Shown here piece after piece: positions 17,531 to 26,920 of a stretch of 64,000 bases of DNA. Every line of letters starts with the position of its first letter. The stretch's first letter is position 1. Location: the NCBI RefSeq assembly GCF_016464385.1, contig NZ_JADMLH010000013.1:1-64000 (forward strand), in the 5' to 3' direction. The notes beneath the pieces are model-generated. The model did not search any database, was not told the DNA's origin, and saw only the letters and a list, made by a program, of their open reading frames with translations. This DNA is from Nucisporomicrobium flavum (GTDB lineage Bacteria; Actinomycetota; Actinomycetes; Mycobacteriales; Micromonosporaceae). A program made the translations under genes and the position numbers.

Positions 17531-19942
17531 CTACCGCGGTCCCGGGCGGCCCGGGCCGCGTCCGGGTGGGTTGCCCGGCTGGTTGCCGGGCTGGTTGCCG
17601 GGCGTCTGCGCCGGGCCGCCGCTGACCTGGATGCTGACGAAGCCGCCCTTGACCGTCGTGCCGGACGGGTCGGTGCCGGCCGCCGTGCCCTTCGGGCAGG
17701 ACGAGGTCACCTCGGCGCCGGTGGCCGCGATGAAGCCGGCGTTCTGCAGCAGCGACGTGGCCTCCGAGATGCTGCGGCACGTGACGTCGGGCACGGACCG
17801 CTGCTCGCCCTTCGCGATCTTGGTGCCCGACGGCTTCCTGAACTCCTCGTCCGGCTCGCCCTTCATGATGTCGCGCACGGTCTTCTGGACCGCGGGGTTC
17901 ACCACGCCGTGCAGCATCCGGTACGGGTGATTCTGATAGTCCGGGTTCACCAGGTAGCCCGCGACGACGATCTTCGTGGTGCCGACGATCAGCGAGGCGG
18001 TCTTGTCGTTGTCGGTCGTGCCGGTCTTGCCGAAGACGGGGTGCCCGACGATGCCGTGGGTGTCGCCGGCGGTGGAGCCCCGGCAGCCGCCCAGCTGCGC
18101 GGAGTCGCCGACCGGGCAGCGCGCCGCATCGATGGCCGCGCGTGCCACGTCCTTCGGGGTGGCCCGCTTGCACTGCGGCTTGCCGACGTCCAGCTTCTCC
18201 CCGGAGGCGGCGGTGATCTGCTGGACCGGCGTCGGCTGGCAGTACATGCCGTCGCCGGCCAGGGTGGCGTACGCGTTGGCCATGTCCAGCGGCGTCGAGT
18301 CGGCCACGCCGAGGGTGAACGAGCCCCAGTCGTGGGCGTACCGGGTCGCCAGCTCGTTGTCGTGGGGGTTGCGGAACTTCACGCCGAACCGCTTCGCCAC
18401 GTCGACGACCTTCTCGGCGCCGACGCTCTCCTCCAGCGGCACGAAGTACGTGTTGACCGAGCTGCCGAAGCCCGTCCACATGTTGTACGGGCCCTTCTCC
18501 GACTGCGACGCGTTGGTCGGGCAGTAGTGCCCACCGCATTCAGCCGGCGCGCCGGAGTCCAGGTAGGTGGGCGACTTGTACCGCCAGGTGGTGTTGATCG
18601 GGTACGCCAGCGGATAGCCGTTCTCCAGCGCCGCCACCATCGTGAACATCTTGAACACCGAGCCGGCCTGGTAGCCGGTGATGTCGCCGCCGCCGGTCAG
18701 CAGCGGGTTGGTGGTGTTCGGGTACGTGCCGCGCTTGCCCTTCTTGCGCAGGGCGGGGTTCGAGGAGAGCTTGTTCTCCGGATGGGCCGGATCATCGATC
18801 TTGAACCGCCGGTTGGCGGCCAGCGCGCGGACCCGGCCCGTGCCCGGCTCGATCCCGGCGAGCAGCAGCGCGTCGCGGTCCTTCACGCCGATCTGCTTGG
18901 AGATGTTCTTGCGGGCCGCGGTCTGCGCCTTGATGTCCAGCGAGGTGCGGACCGTGTAGCCGCCGCTCTTGAGCCGCCGCTCCCGCTCGAACACGGTGGC
19001 GCCGAACTCCGGGCGGCTGAGCCACCAGCGGTAGAAGTAGTCGCAGAAGAAGCCCCAGCTGTTGGTCGTGACCGAGGTGCAGCCGTTGCCGCTGCGCTTG
19101 ACCGTGCGCTTGAGCGGGACCTTGACGGCGTCCGCGGCCTGCTGCGGGGTGATGTAGCCGAGGTCGCGCATGTTGCCGATGACCCAGTTGCGCCGGTCGA
19201 GCGCCTTCGGGTAGCCGATCGTCGTGGTGGGGTTGAAGCCGGTCGGCGCCTTCACCATGCCGGCCAGCAGCGCCGCCTCGGCCACCGTGAGGTTCTTGGC
19301 CTGCTTCTGGAAGTAGACCTGGCTGGCGGCGGAGATGCCGTACGCGCCGTTGCCGAAGGGCGCGGTGTTGAGGTAGCGCTCGAGGATCTGCGGCTTGGTC
19401 AGCTCCTTCTCGACCTGCATCGCGTACTTCATCTCGGTGAGCTTGCGCCGCGCCGTGCCCTCGGTGGCGTCGACGACCTCCTGCGGGGTGGACGCCGTGT
19501 ACGAGAGCGACATCTTGACGTACTGCATGGTCAGCGTGGACGCGCCCTGGCGGTCGTTCTTGCCGCTGTTGTTGACGAACGCCCGCGCGATGCCCTTCAC
19601 GTCGACGCCGTTGTGGTGGAAGAACTGGTGGTCCTCGGCGGCGACGATGGCGTCCTGCATCGTCTTGGAGATGTCCTTGAGCGGCACCTCGCGGCGGAAC
19701 TCCTCCCAGAACACGGCCACCTTCGTCTTGCCGTCGGCCGCGTACAGCGTGGTGACCTGCGGGGCGGTCACGTGCTTGAGCTGGCTCGGCAGGCTGTCGA
19801 ACGACTCGCCGCCGGCCTTGGCAGCCAGGCCGGACATGGCCACCGCGGGAAACGCCGCCGCCGCGACGACCACGCCGGAGGCGAGGCCGCAGATCAGCAG
19901 GGCAGCCGCGTTCGTGAGGGGTTTGTGCTCGCGTCGGCGCAT
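17531..19942 (-). CDS. Class A penicillin-binding protein (GT51 + transpeptidase) with one PASTA domain
   Basis: 803 aa. A short cytoplasmic basic N-terminus (MRRREHKP) and one TM anchor (about 12-38) are followed by a GT51 glycosyltransferase domain (AAEDHQFFHHNGVD catalytic Glu; RQGASTLTMQYVK; ERYLNTAPFGNGAYGI). A transpeptidase domain follows with Ser428 and Lys431 in GSVFK, GSSVNTYF, and Lys639 in FGKTGTT. A single PASTA module (VPDVTCRSISEATSLLQNAGF) and a Pro/Gly/Asn-rich tail end the protein. It polymerises and cross-links peptidoglycan outside the membrane. ATG at 19942 is chosen for MRRRE; the long upstream frame is a shadow of the glycosyltransferase gene. Confidence 0.93.
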   Translation of the reverse strand: MRRREHKPLTNAAALLICGLASGVVVAAAAFPAVAMSGLAAKAGGESFDSLPSQLKHVTAPQVTTLYAADGKTKVAVFWEEFRREVPLKDISKTMQDAIVAAEDHQFFHHNGVDVKGIARAFVNNSGKNDRQGASTLTMQYVKMSLSYTASTPQEVVDATEGTARRKLTEMKYAMQVEKELTKPQILERYLNTAPFGNGAYGISAASQVYFQKQAKNLTVAEAALLAGMVKAPTGFNPTTTIGYPKALDRRNWVIGNMRDLGYITPQQAADAVKVPLKRTVKRSGNGCTSVTTNSWGFFCDYFYRWWLSRPEFGATVFERERRLKSGGYTVRTSLDIKAQTAARKNISKQIGVKDRDALLLAGIEPGTGRVRALAANRRFKIDDPAHPENKLSSNPALRKKGKRGTYPNTTNPLLTGGGDITGYQAGSVFKMFTMVAALENGYPLAYPINTTWRYKSPTYLDSGAPAECGGHYCPTNASQSEKGPYNMWTGFGSSVNTYFVPLEESVGAEKVVDVAKRFGVKFRNPHDNELATRYAHDWGSFTLGVADSTPLDMANAYATLAGDGMYCQPTPVQQITAASGEKLDVGKPQCKRATPKDVARAAIDAARCPVGDSAQLGGCRGSTAGDTHGIVGHPVFGKTGTTDNDKTASLIVGTTKIVVAGYLVNPDYQNHPYRMLHGVVNPAVQKTVRDIMKGEPDEEFRKPSGTKIAKGEQRSVPDVTCRSISEATSLLQNAGFIAATGAEVTSSCPKGTAAGTDPSGTTVKGGFVSIQVSGGPAQTPGNQPGNQPGNPPGRGPGRPGPR

Positions 19943-20037
19943 CGGGTGCCAGGTCCAAACGTCGATAGTCGTCAGCGTGCGGACGGCCGGGAGGACTCGT
20001 CCGGGCGGAGGGTAACGATCACGCGCAAGTGCGCGGC

Positions 20038-21207
20038 TCAGCGCGTGCCGAGCTCGGCGAACAGCCGCTCCCAGGACTCGGCGACGGCGGGTATCGCGTA
20101 CCGGCTGCTGGTCTGCCTCGCCGCGCGGCCCAGCGACTCGCGCAGCTCGCCGTCCTCGATCAGCCGGCAGATGCCCTCGGCGAGCGCCGCCGCGTCCTCG
20201 CGCGGGATCAGCAGCCCGTTCACACCGTCCTCGAGGACCTCCGCGGGTCCGGTCGGGCAGTCGAACGCCACCACCGGCAGGGCCGAGTCCATCGCCTCCA
20301 GCAGCACCATCGGCAGCCCCTCGAAGCGGGAGCTCAGGGCGAAGACCGACGCCAGGGCCAGCTCGCGGTGCAGGTGTTTGGTCGTGCCGCGCAGGTGGAC
20401 CCGGCCGCCGAGGCCCAGATTCTTGATCTGCTCGGTGAGCGCCTTCCGTAGCCGGCCCTCGCCGAAGATCGACAGCTCCCAGTCCGGGTGCCGCGCGGCG
20501 ACCGCGTCGAAGGCCTCGATCAGCAGGTCGAAACCCTTCTGCGGGGCGAGCCGGCCGGCCGCCAGCACGGTCCGCGTGCGCTCGCCGGCCGGTGCGGCGG
20601 GCCGGGACGGAATGCCGTTCGGGATGCGCTCCACGCGCAGGGTGGTGTGGCCCATCGCCGCCCGGTACGCCGTGAGGTCCGCCTCGGTCAGCACGGTCAC
20701 CGCGTCGAGCCGCGGGTACGCCCGCACCATCGCCTCGCGCAGCGCCGGCTTGTACGTGCCCAGGTTCATGTGGTCCTGCCCGACCCGGATCAGCCGGCTC
20801 GGGGCGAACCAGGCGGACATGAGGTTGAGCCCCGGCCGGGTGGTGACGAGCACACCTTTGCGCTCGGCACGGAAGTAGCGCACGACGGCCGTGTCGACCA
20901 CCGGGTCCCAGCGCTTGTAGCGGAAGTCGTGCCGGTGCGGCAGCGGGTTGCGGAAGCGCCGCGTCTTGCGGATGAACCGGGAGTTGGTGCCCGGGGCGTC
21001 CGTGAAGCGGGAACCGTCGTCGCGCAGATCGGTGAGCGAGACCAGCCGGACCCGGTCGTCGAGGTGGAAGACGGGCTTGTCCCGGGTGCGGTAGACGCTG
21101 GCGATCTCCACCTCGTGCGCGCCGCACAACGCGTTGGCCTGATTGACGACGGTACGGATCGTGCCGCCCGTGCCGTACGCGTTGTTCAGGACGTACCGGA
21201 TCTTCAC
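20038..21207 (-). CDS. GT4-family glycosyltransferase
   Basis: 389 aa. It has a GT-B fold: the N-terminal Rossmann domain starts VKIRYVLNNAYGTGGTIRTV, and the C-terminal donor domain contains LAAGRLAPQKGFDLLIEAF, SIFGEG and the E-x7-E motif region SSRFEGLPMVLLEAMDSALPVVAFD. This group transfers sugars from nucleotide donors to lipid, wall or secondary-metabolite acceptors; the acceptor is unknown. GTG at 21207 is preferred over the ORF start (21264) because family members begin MKIRYVL; GTG at 21213 is an alternative. It lies 95 nt upstream of the PBP gene in the same direction, so a cell-envelope role is possible. Confidence 0.86.
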   Translation of the reverse strand: MKIRYVLNNAYGTGGTIRTVVNQANALCGAHEVEIASVYRTRDKPVFHLDDRVRLVSLTDLRDDGSRFTDAPGTNSRFIRKTRRFRNPLPHRHDFRYKRWDPVVDTAVVRYFRAERKGVLVTTRPGLNLMSAWFAPSRLIRVGQDHMNLGTYKPALREAMVRAYPRLDAVTVLTEADLTAYRAAMGHTTLRVERIPNGIPSRPAAPAGERTRTVLAAGRLAPQKGFDLLIEAFDAVAARHPDWELSIFGEGRLRKALTEQIKNLGLGGRVHLRGTTKHLHRELALASVFALSSRFEGLPMVLLEAMDSALPVVAFDCPTGPAEVLEDGVNGLLIPREDAAALAEGICRLIEDGELRESLGRAARQTSSRYAIPAVAESWERLFAELGTR

Positions 21208-21309
21208 GCGCACACCGTAGAGGGAATCGTCAATGCACCGCCGTCCCGTATCGCGAATGTGCACAATGTGCCCCGAAAATGCGCTGGACGCCGCGACGAG
21301 GATGGTGGC

Positions 21310-24093
21310 GTGGCATTCACCGTGTCGGGCGGCATCGTCCCGCGCACGGACCAGTGCGTCCTCGCATCCGGTCCGGCGTCGCGGGCCGCCGTGCTGCCCG
21401 CCGGAACCCCGGTCGCGCTGGGCCCGGCCGACGCGGCGGACGGGAAGCGGGAGGCGGCGCTCGCCGAGCTGAACATCCTGGTGGGTGAGGCCGGTCCGCT
21501 GGCCGCCGCGGCGGGCGCCGACCTCGGCGGCGGCTTCCGCTCCGCGCGTGTGGACGGCCGGCCCGGTGACCGGCGTGACGCCGTCCTGGCCGCGCTCGCC
21601 GTACCCCGGTACGCCGGGCGTCTCGGCCCGCCGGCCGCCCTGCTCGTCGCCCTCTTCGGCCCGGACGCCACCCGGCCGCTGGGCGCGGAGACGCTGGCCG
21701 CGATCGCGGCCGGCCGCTGGGCGGCGCTGCGGTACGCGGTGGCCGCCGGTGACCTGCTCGGCCCGGAACAGCTGGTCGAGGTGCTACGGCTGCGCGCCCC
21801 CGAAGGGATCGACCCGTTCCCGCAGGGCCTGCCGTCGGTGGCCGGCGACCATCTCGCCCGCGTCCTGCGGCCCTTGCCCCGCCCGCGCCGGCTCGCCCTG
21901 GTGGTCAGCCTCTGGGAGCAGGTGTGCGACGCCGTCACCGAACGCCGTCGCCGGGAGCGGATCCGCTCGTCGCAGACGCGGCGCGACCTGGAGCAGCCCC
22001 TGGCCGAGCGCCGGGAGCGGTACGAGGAGATGCTGGTGGAACGGGCCCTCGGGCCGCGGGCGACGGTGGTCGAAGCGGCGCTGTGGTATCCGCCCCGCCA
22101 GTTCTGGGAGGCGCGGTTCCGGCGTGTCCTGCACGACGCGCTCGCCGCCACGGTGCTGGCCCGGGTCGCCGCCACGGCCGCGGATCTCGGCGTGGAGGCG
22201 GCGCTGGACCGGCACGGTGCCCACCTGCGGGCGGCGGCCGCGCTGCTGAGCGGGAAGGAAGCCGCCGAAGCCGCCCGGCGCGTGCCCGGGCTGACCGGCC
22301 ACCCGGCCCGCCCCGGCTGCTACGTCCGCGACATCGCCGCCTTCCTCGGCCGCGGCACCGCCCCGACGGCGAAGCAGCTGACGGGCATCCGGCAGCGGCT
22401 CGCCACCGCCCGGCACTACGGCACGGCGGCCGTCCACGCGGCGACCCGGCTGTTCGGGCAGGCGCCGTACCTGGACCATCCCAGCGCGGTCGAGGCGATG
22501 GACGCCGTACGGGCCGCCGGCCTGGCTGACTGGCGGGACGAGGTCGCCTACTTCTCCCCGCAGCGGCTGCGGACGTGGCGTCAGCCCACCCTGGACGGCA
22601 GGCCCATGCTCGCCGAGCGCCCCGAACCGGCCGAGACGGTCGGCGATCTGCTGTGGGTGGGTGAGCTCGCCGACGCGGTCGCGCAGCTGTACGGCCACCC
22701 CGAAGCCGAGATCGACCACTGGCGGACCACCCTCACCGTCAGCCTCGAGCCGGAGGCATCCGTGGACACCTTCGTCCCGGAGGCCGAGTCGGTGGCCCAG
22801 GCCGCCGCGCGTGCCGCTCAGCTCGCCGAGTTCGGCGGGGCTGTCCCGGCCAAGCCGCGCTCCTGGGGCGAGCTGGTGGCGGGGCTCGTCGCGGGCGCCG
22901 CCGCAGCCGAGGCGCTGGTGGCCGCGTTCGCCGTACCGGCCGTCGCCCGGGACGCCGACGGCACCCTCCTGCCCGGGACCGGCGCGCGCATCGAGGTCGC
23001 CCGTACGGGCAGCCGGCTCGGCGACTGGGCCGCGTACATGGGCAACTGCATCGCCGGCCCGTACTACTCGGACGAGGCCGCCGCCGGGCGCATCGTGCTG
23101 CTCGCCCTGCGCGATGCCGACGGCCGGATCCTGCTCAACGCCGAGCTCCGGCCGACCGGCAAGGGCTGGCGGACGGGAGAGGTCAAGGCCCGCTTCAACG
23201 AGGACCCCGACCCGCAGCTGCTGCGCCACCTCCAGGAATGGGTGCGGTCGCTGCCGCTGCCCGCTGAGCCGGCCCCCGAGCCCGATCCCGCTCCCGGCAC
23301 CGGGCGGGCCCCGGGGCGTCCGGCGCCCACCCGGCGCCTGGCCGCCGAGCTCGGCGGGCGGCTCGAGGAGCTCACGGAGGAGCCTCCGGAGCCCACGTTC
23401 GCCCGGCTGCTGGGCGTGCCGGCGACGCCGGAAGGGCTCGTCGCCCTGCGACGGCAGGCGCCGGCCACAGTGGAACGGGCCGTCCGGGACGCCCTCGCCG
23501 ACCCGGCCGCCGCCGGCGAGCTGTGGGCGGCCACCGCCGCGCGCCCCATGGCGGCCGCGGTCACGGCGATGCCCGAGGACGTACGCGGGCGGCTCACCCC
23601 GCTGGTCCGCGACGAGCCGTTGCCCGCGGCGCTGCGCAAACTCGCCCGTCTTCCCCGGGTGGCCCCGGCGCGCACCGCCGATCTGGTCGCGCTGCGGGTG
23701 CGGGCCGCGTTCGGCGCCCTGCTGCGCGCCGACGACGCCGCGCTCGCCGCCGCGATGACCCGCCGGCCGCACGCACCGTTGCTGCGTGCCGCCGCGCTCG
23801 CCGTCACCTCCTGGGGCGGCCGTACCGGCCCGGCGGTCACCGCGGTCGCCGCCCGCCGCCGGGTCCGGCTGCCCGGCTACCCCGAGTCGTCGCTGCGCGA
23901 CGAGTCCTGGCAGGGCGCCTGGCCGGACGCGATCGAGCTGGGCGGCGACCCGGAGGCGTTCTGGACCGGGATCGCCCGGCACGGGCTGGTGCTGCCGGCG
24001 TCCTGGCTCGGCGCCGGATGGCCCGCGCTGTGGGCCCGCTCGTCCGCCCGCCCGGCCTCTCGGAGCCGCGATCTCCCTGCTCACGCCCGGTAG
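21310..24093 (+). CDS. Large PcfJ-like protein of unknown function
   Basis: 927 aa, GTG start at 21310 with GGATGG a few nt upstream. It is almost entirely helical and very rich in Ala, Arg and Leu, and has no signal peptide. Its only recognisable element is at about residues 565-640: GDWAAYMGNCIAGPYYSDEAAAGRIVLL, followed by ALRDADGRILLNAEL and a GEVKARFNEDP stretch. This resembles the PcfJ-like core (M..HCVG.Y...G...I..LRD...P..T.EL). PcfJ-type proteins occur on plasmids and phages, and their activity is not defined. An acidic/Pro linker (about 645-670) separates the core from a second helical repeat region. It is divergent from the glycosyltransferase and 133 nt upstream of the sensor kinase. 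Confidence 0.7.
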   Translation: MAFTVSGGIVPRTDQCVLASGPASRAAVLPAGTPVALGPADAADGKREAALAELNILVGEAGPLAAAAGADLGGGFRSARVDGRPGDRRDAVLAALAVPRYAGRLGPPAALLVALFGPDATRPLGAETLAAIAAGRWAALRYAVAAGDLLGPEQLVEVLRLRAPEGIDPFPQGLPSVAGDHLARVLRPLPRPRRLALVVSLWEQVCDAVTERRRRERIRSSQTRRDLEQPLAERRERYEEMLVERALGPRATVVEAALWYPPRQFWEARFRRVLHDALAATVLARVAATAADLGVEAALDRHGAHLRAAAALLSGKEAAEAARRVPGLTGHPARPGCYVRDIAAFLGRGTAPTAKQLTGIRQRLATARHYGTAAVHAATRLFGQAPYLDHPSAVEAMDAVRAAGLADWRDEVAYFSPQRLRTWRQPTLDGRPMLAERPEPAETVGDLLWVGELADAVAQLYGHPEAEIDHWRTTLTVSLEPEASVDTFVPEAESVAQAAARAAQLAEFGGAVPAKPRSWGELVAGLVAGAAAAEALVAAFAVPAVARDADGTLLPGTGARIEVARTGSRLGDWAAYMGNCIAGPYYSDEAAAGRIVLLALRDADGRILLNAELRPTGKGWRTGEVKARFNEDPDPQLLRHLQEWVRSLPLPAEPAPEPDPAPGTGRAPGRPAPTRRLAAELGGRLEELTEEPPEPTFARLLGVPATPEGLVALRRQAPATVERAVRDALADPAAAGELWAATAARPMAAAVTAMPEDVRGRLTPLVRDEPLPAALRKLARLPRVAPARTADLVALRVRAAFGALLRADDAALAAAMTRRPHAPLLRAAALAVTSWGGRTGPAVTAVAARRRVRLPGYPESSLRDESWQGAWPDAIELGGDPEAFWTGIARHGLVLPASWLGAGWPALWARSSARPASRSRDLPAHAR

Positions 24094-24226
24094 GGTGGCC
24101 GAGCACACCCGGTCGTCCGAGAATTTCGGGCATGGCCGGTGCCCACGGCGGGTAAGCCCCTTCCGACGGCCCCGCCGGGGACGCCCGGCCGCCACGGGAG
24201 ACGTGATGCTCAGATGACAAGCGCCG

Positions 24227-26911
24227 ATGTCGCCGGATGACATCTTCGCCGGGGGCGGTGACACCGGCCGGATCATGGCCCGCCTGGACTGGTCGCGGAC
24301 GCCGCTCGGCCCCGTGGCCGGCTGGCCGCAGAGCCTGCGCTCCGCTGTGCGGATCGTCCTGTCGTCGCGCTACCCGATGCTGCTGCTCTGGGGCCCCGAC
24401 TACACCCAGCTCTACAACGACGCGTACTCCGGGCTGATCGGCGACCAGCACCCGGCCGCGCTCGGCGGCGACGTCCGGGTCACGCTGGCCGCCGGCTGGG
24501 ACGTCCTCGAACCCCTCATCGCCGACGCCATGGCGACCGGCGTCGCGAGCTGGGTACCGGCGCTGCGGCTCATGCTGGAACGGGCCGGGTACCGGGAGGA
24601 GGCGTACTTCAGCGTCTCGCACGCGCCCGCCCGCGACGACGACGGCCGTACGGTCGGCGTGCTCACCGTCTGCAGCGAGGTGACCGAGCAGGTCGTGGGG
24701 GAGCGGCGGCTGCGGCTCCTGCGGGACCTGTCGCTGCGCGGCTGCGACCGGACCGCCGGCGTCGCCGAGACCTGCGAGCAGCTCGCCGCCACCATGGGCG
24801 AGCACCCGCTCGACGTGCCGTTCGCGGCCATCTACCTGCGTGACGGGGCGGTGCTGCGCCGGGTGGCGGCCGCCGGGACCGACGCCGGCGGGCGGGACGT
24901 GGCGGCGTCGCTGCCGGCCGAGCTGCGCGCCGATGCGGCCACGGAGGGCCGGCAGCCGGCGGCCGGGCTGCGCGGCACCGTACGCCTCGACGTCCCGGAA
25001 GGGCTGGACGTCGCCGGGGGCCCGTGGGCGCTGCCTGTCCGCGAGGCGGTCGCCGTGCCGCTGCCCTCGGCCGACCGCGACCAGCCGCTGGGCGTCCTGC
25101 TGGCCGGGATCAGCCCGAGCCGGGGCCTCGACGACGCGTACCGGTCCTTCTACCACCTGGTGGCGCAGCAGGTCGCGCTCGCCGTACGCAACTGCCTGGC
25201 GTACGAGGAGGAGCGCCGCCGGGCCGAGGCGCTCGCTGAGCTGGACCGGGTGAAGACCACGTTCTTCACCAACGTCAGCCACGAGTTCCGCACCCCGCTG
25301 ACGCTCATGCTGGGCCCGCTCACCGACGCCCTCGCCGACGCCGGCGAGCCGCTCGGCCCGCACCAGCGCGAGCGCGTCGACACCGCCCGGCGCAATGCGA
25401 CCCGGCTGCTGACGCTGGTGAACAATCTGATGACGTTCTCCGGGCTCGAGGCCGGCAGGGCCGGCAACCAGCCCCGCGAGGTGGACCTGGCCCGGCTCAC
25501 CGCCGACCTGGCCGGGGTGTTCCGCGCCGCCGTGGAGCGGGCCGCTCTGCGGCTGGTCGTGGACTGCCCGCCGCTGCCGCGGCCGACCGCCGTGGACCCG
25601 GCCAACTGGGAGACCATCGTCACCAACCTGATCTCCAACGCGGTCAAGTTCACCTTCGTCGGCGAGATCCGCGTCGCGCTCGACAGCGACGACCACGGCG
25701 TCCGGCTCAGCGTCGCGGACACCGGCATCGGCATCGCCGAGGCGGAGCTGCCGTACCTGTTCGACCGGTTCCACCGGGTCCAGGGCGCGCAGGCGCGCAG
25801 CCACGAGGGCAGCGGGATCGGCCTGGCGCTGGTCCGGGAGCTGGCCCGGCTGCTCGGCGGCGACGTCGGCGTGACCAGCGCGCCGGGTGAGGGCACCACC
25901 TTCACCGTGGTGCTGCCCTGGTCGGCGGTGGAGCCCGCCGGCGCGGGCCCGGCCGGCGGCGACCCGGGCGCCACGGCCCGCGCCATGGGCGAGGAGGCGC
26001 TGGGCTGGCTCGCGGACCCGGTGCCGCCCGCCGCGGCGGATCCCGGCGGCGCCCACATCCTCGTCGCCGACGACAACGGCGACATGCGGGCGTACCTCGC
26101 CCGGCTGCTGGCCGGCGAGGGCTGGCGGGTGGAGACGGTGAGCGACGGCCAGGCCGCGCTCGAGGCGGTCCGCCGGGAGCCGCCCGACCTGCTGCTCACC
26201 GACGTGATGATGCCGCGGCTCGACGGGTTCGCGCTGGTCCGGGCGCTGCGGCGGGATGAGGCGACGCGGACCCTGCCGATCGTCATGCTCTCCGCGCGCG
26301 CCGGCAGCGAGTCCGGCGTCGAGGGCCTGGACGCCGGTGCCGACGACTACGTCGTCAAGCCGTTCACCGCCGCTGAGCTGCTCGCCCGCGTCCGCAGCAA
26401 CCTGCGCCACGAGGACCGCCGCCGTCCCGGGACCCGGCAGCGGCCGCCGGAACCGGCCGCGCCCGTCGCGGCGCCCGCCATGACGGCGGAGCCGGTACGC
26501 CGCACCGCTGCGGCCGGGCCTCCGATCGCGGACCTGGACGTGCGGTGGACGTACCCGCTGGAGCCGACGGCCTCCTCGCAGATGCGCCGGGACCTGCGCA
26601 AGGCCCTGGACGGCAGCGTCGACCTCGACCTGCTCGACGACCTGCAGCTCGCGGCCACCGAGGCGGTCAACAACGCGGTGGAGCACGCCCAGCAGCCGGC
26701 CCGGCCCGAGGTGGACGTACGGCTGTCGGTGGCCGGCGGCGTGGTGCGGCTCAGCGTGCAGGACTACGGGAGCTGGCGCGGGCGTCCGGCGCCGCGGGAC
26801 CGGGGGCGCGGCGCGCTGCTGATGAACGCGTACGGCGACGTGCGGGTGACCCGGTCCGCGACCGGCACGCTGGTCACGATCGAGCGCCGCCTGCCCGAGC
26901 CGCCGGGGTGA
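24227..26911 (+). CDS. Hybrid sensor histidine kinase / response regulator with C-terminal RsbW-like ATPase
   Basis: 894 aa, no membrane segment. Domain order: PAS-like sensor (about 25-150; YPMLLLWGPDYTQLYNDAYSGL), GAF (about 165-325), HisKA with phospho-acceptor His352 in NVSHEFRTPL, HATPase (NLISNAVKFT; DTGIGIAEAELPYLFDRFHR; GSGIGLALV), receiver domain with phospho-acceptor Asp659 in LLTDVMMPRLDG, and a second GHKL ATPase at about 765-890 (LAATEAVNNAVEHA) of the RsbW/anti-sigma kinase type. The last domain suggests that the protein controls a sigma-factor/anti-anti-sigma partner switch in response to a cytoplasmic signal. The partner is not in the window. It is convergent with the SGNH hydrolase gene, 9 nt apart. 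Confidence 0.9.
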   Translation: MSPDDIFAGGGDTGRIMARLDWSRTPLGPVAGWPQSLRSAVRIVLSSRYPMLLLWGPDYTQLYNDAYSGLIGDQHPAALGGDVRVTLAAGWDVLEPLIADAMATGVASWVPALRLMLERAGYREEAYFSVSHAPARDDDGRTVGVLTVCSEVTEQVVGERRLRLLRDLSLRGCDRTAGVAETCEQLAATMGEHPLDVPFAAIYLRDGAVLRRVAAAGTDAGGRDVAASLPAELRADAATEGRQPAAGLRGTVRLDVPEGLDVAGGPWALPVREAVAVPLPSADRDQPLGVLLAGISPSRGLDDAYRSFYHLVAQQVALAVRNCLAYEEERRRAEALAELDRVKTTFFTNVSHEFRTPLTLMLGPLTDALADAGEPLGPHQRERVDTARRNATRLLTLVNNLMTFSGLEAGRAGNQPREVDLARLTADLAGVFRAAVERAALRLVVDCPPLPRPTAVDPANWETIVTNLISNAVKFTFVGEIRVALDSDDHGVRLSVADTGIGIAEAELPYLFDRFHRVQGAQARSHEGSGIGLALVRELARLLGGDVGVTSAPGEGTTFTVVLPWSAVEPAGAGPAGGDPGATARAMGEEALGWLADPVPPAAADPGGAHILVADDNGDMRAYLARLLAGEGWRVETVSDGQAALEAVRREPPDLLLTDVMMPRLDGFALVRALRRDEATRTLPIVMLSARAGSESGVEGLDAGADDYVVKPFTAAELLARVRSNLRHEDRRRPGTRQRPPEPAAPVAAPAMTAEPVRRTAAAGPPIADLDVRWTYPLEPTASSQMRRDLRKALDGSVDLDLLDDLQLAATEAVNNAVEHAQQPARPEVDVRLSVAGGVVRLSVQDYGSWRGRPAPRDRGRGALLMNAYGDVRVTRSATGTLVTIERRLPEPPG

Positions 26912-26920
26912 CCCCGGGCC

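Noticed and set aside
15804..17930. 708-aa plus-strand ORF
   Set aside because: Antisense to the Ser/Thr kinase; low-complexity shadow of its Ala/Thr-rich linker.
17909..20878. 989-aa plus-strand ORF
   Set aside because: Antisense of the PBP and the glycosyltransferase; no start site or domain.
24094..24226. GC-rich leader before the sensor kinase, considered as a riboswitch
   Set aside because: No match to a known riboswitch core and no terminator-like stem; a short ATG-started peptide (24132) ends after seven codons.
23837..26686. 949-aa minus-strand ORF
   Set aside because: Antisense of the hybrid sensor kinase, Arg/Gly/Val-rich without motif.
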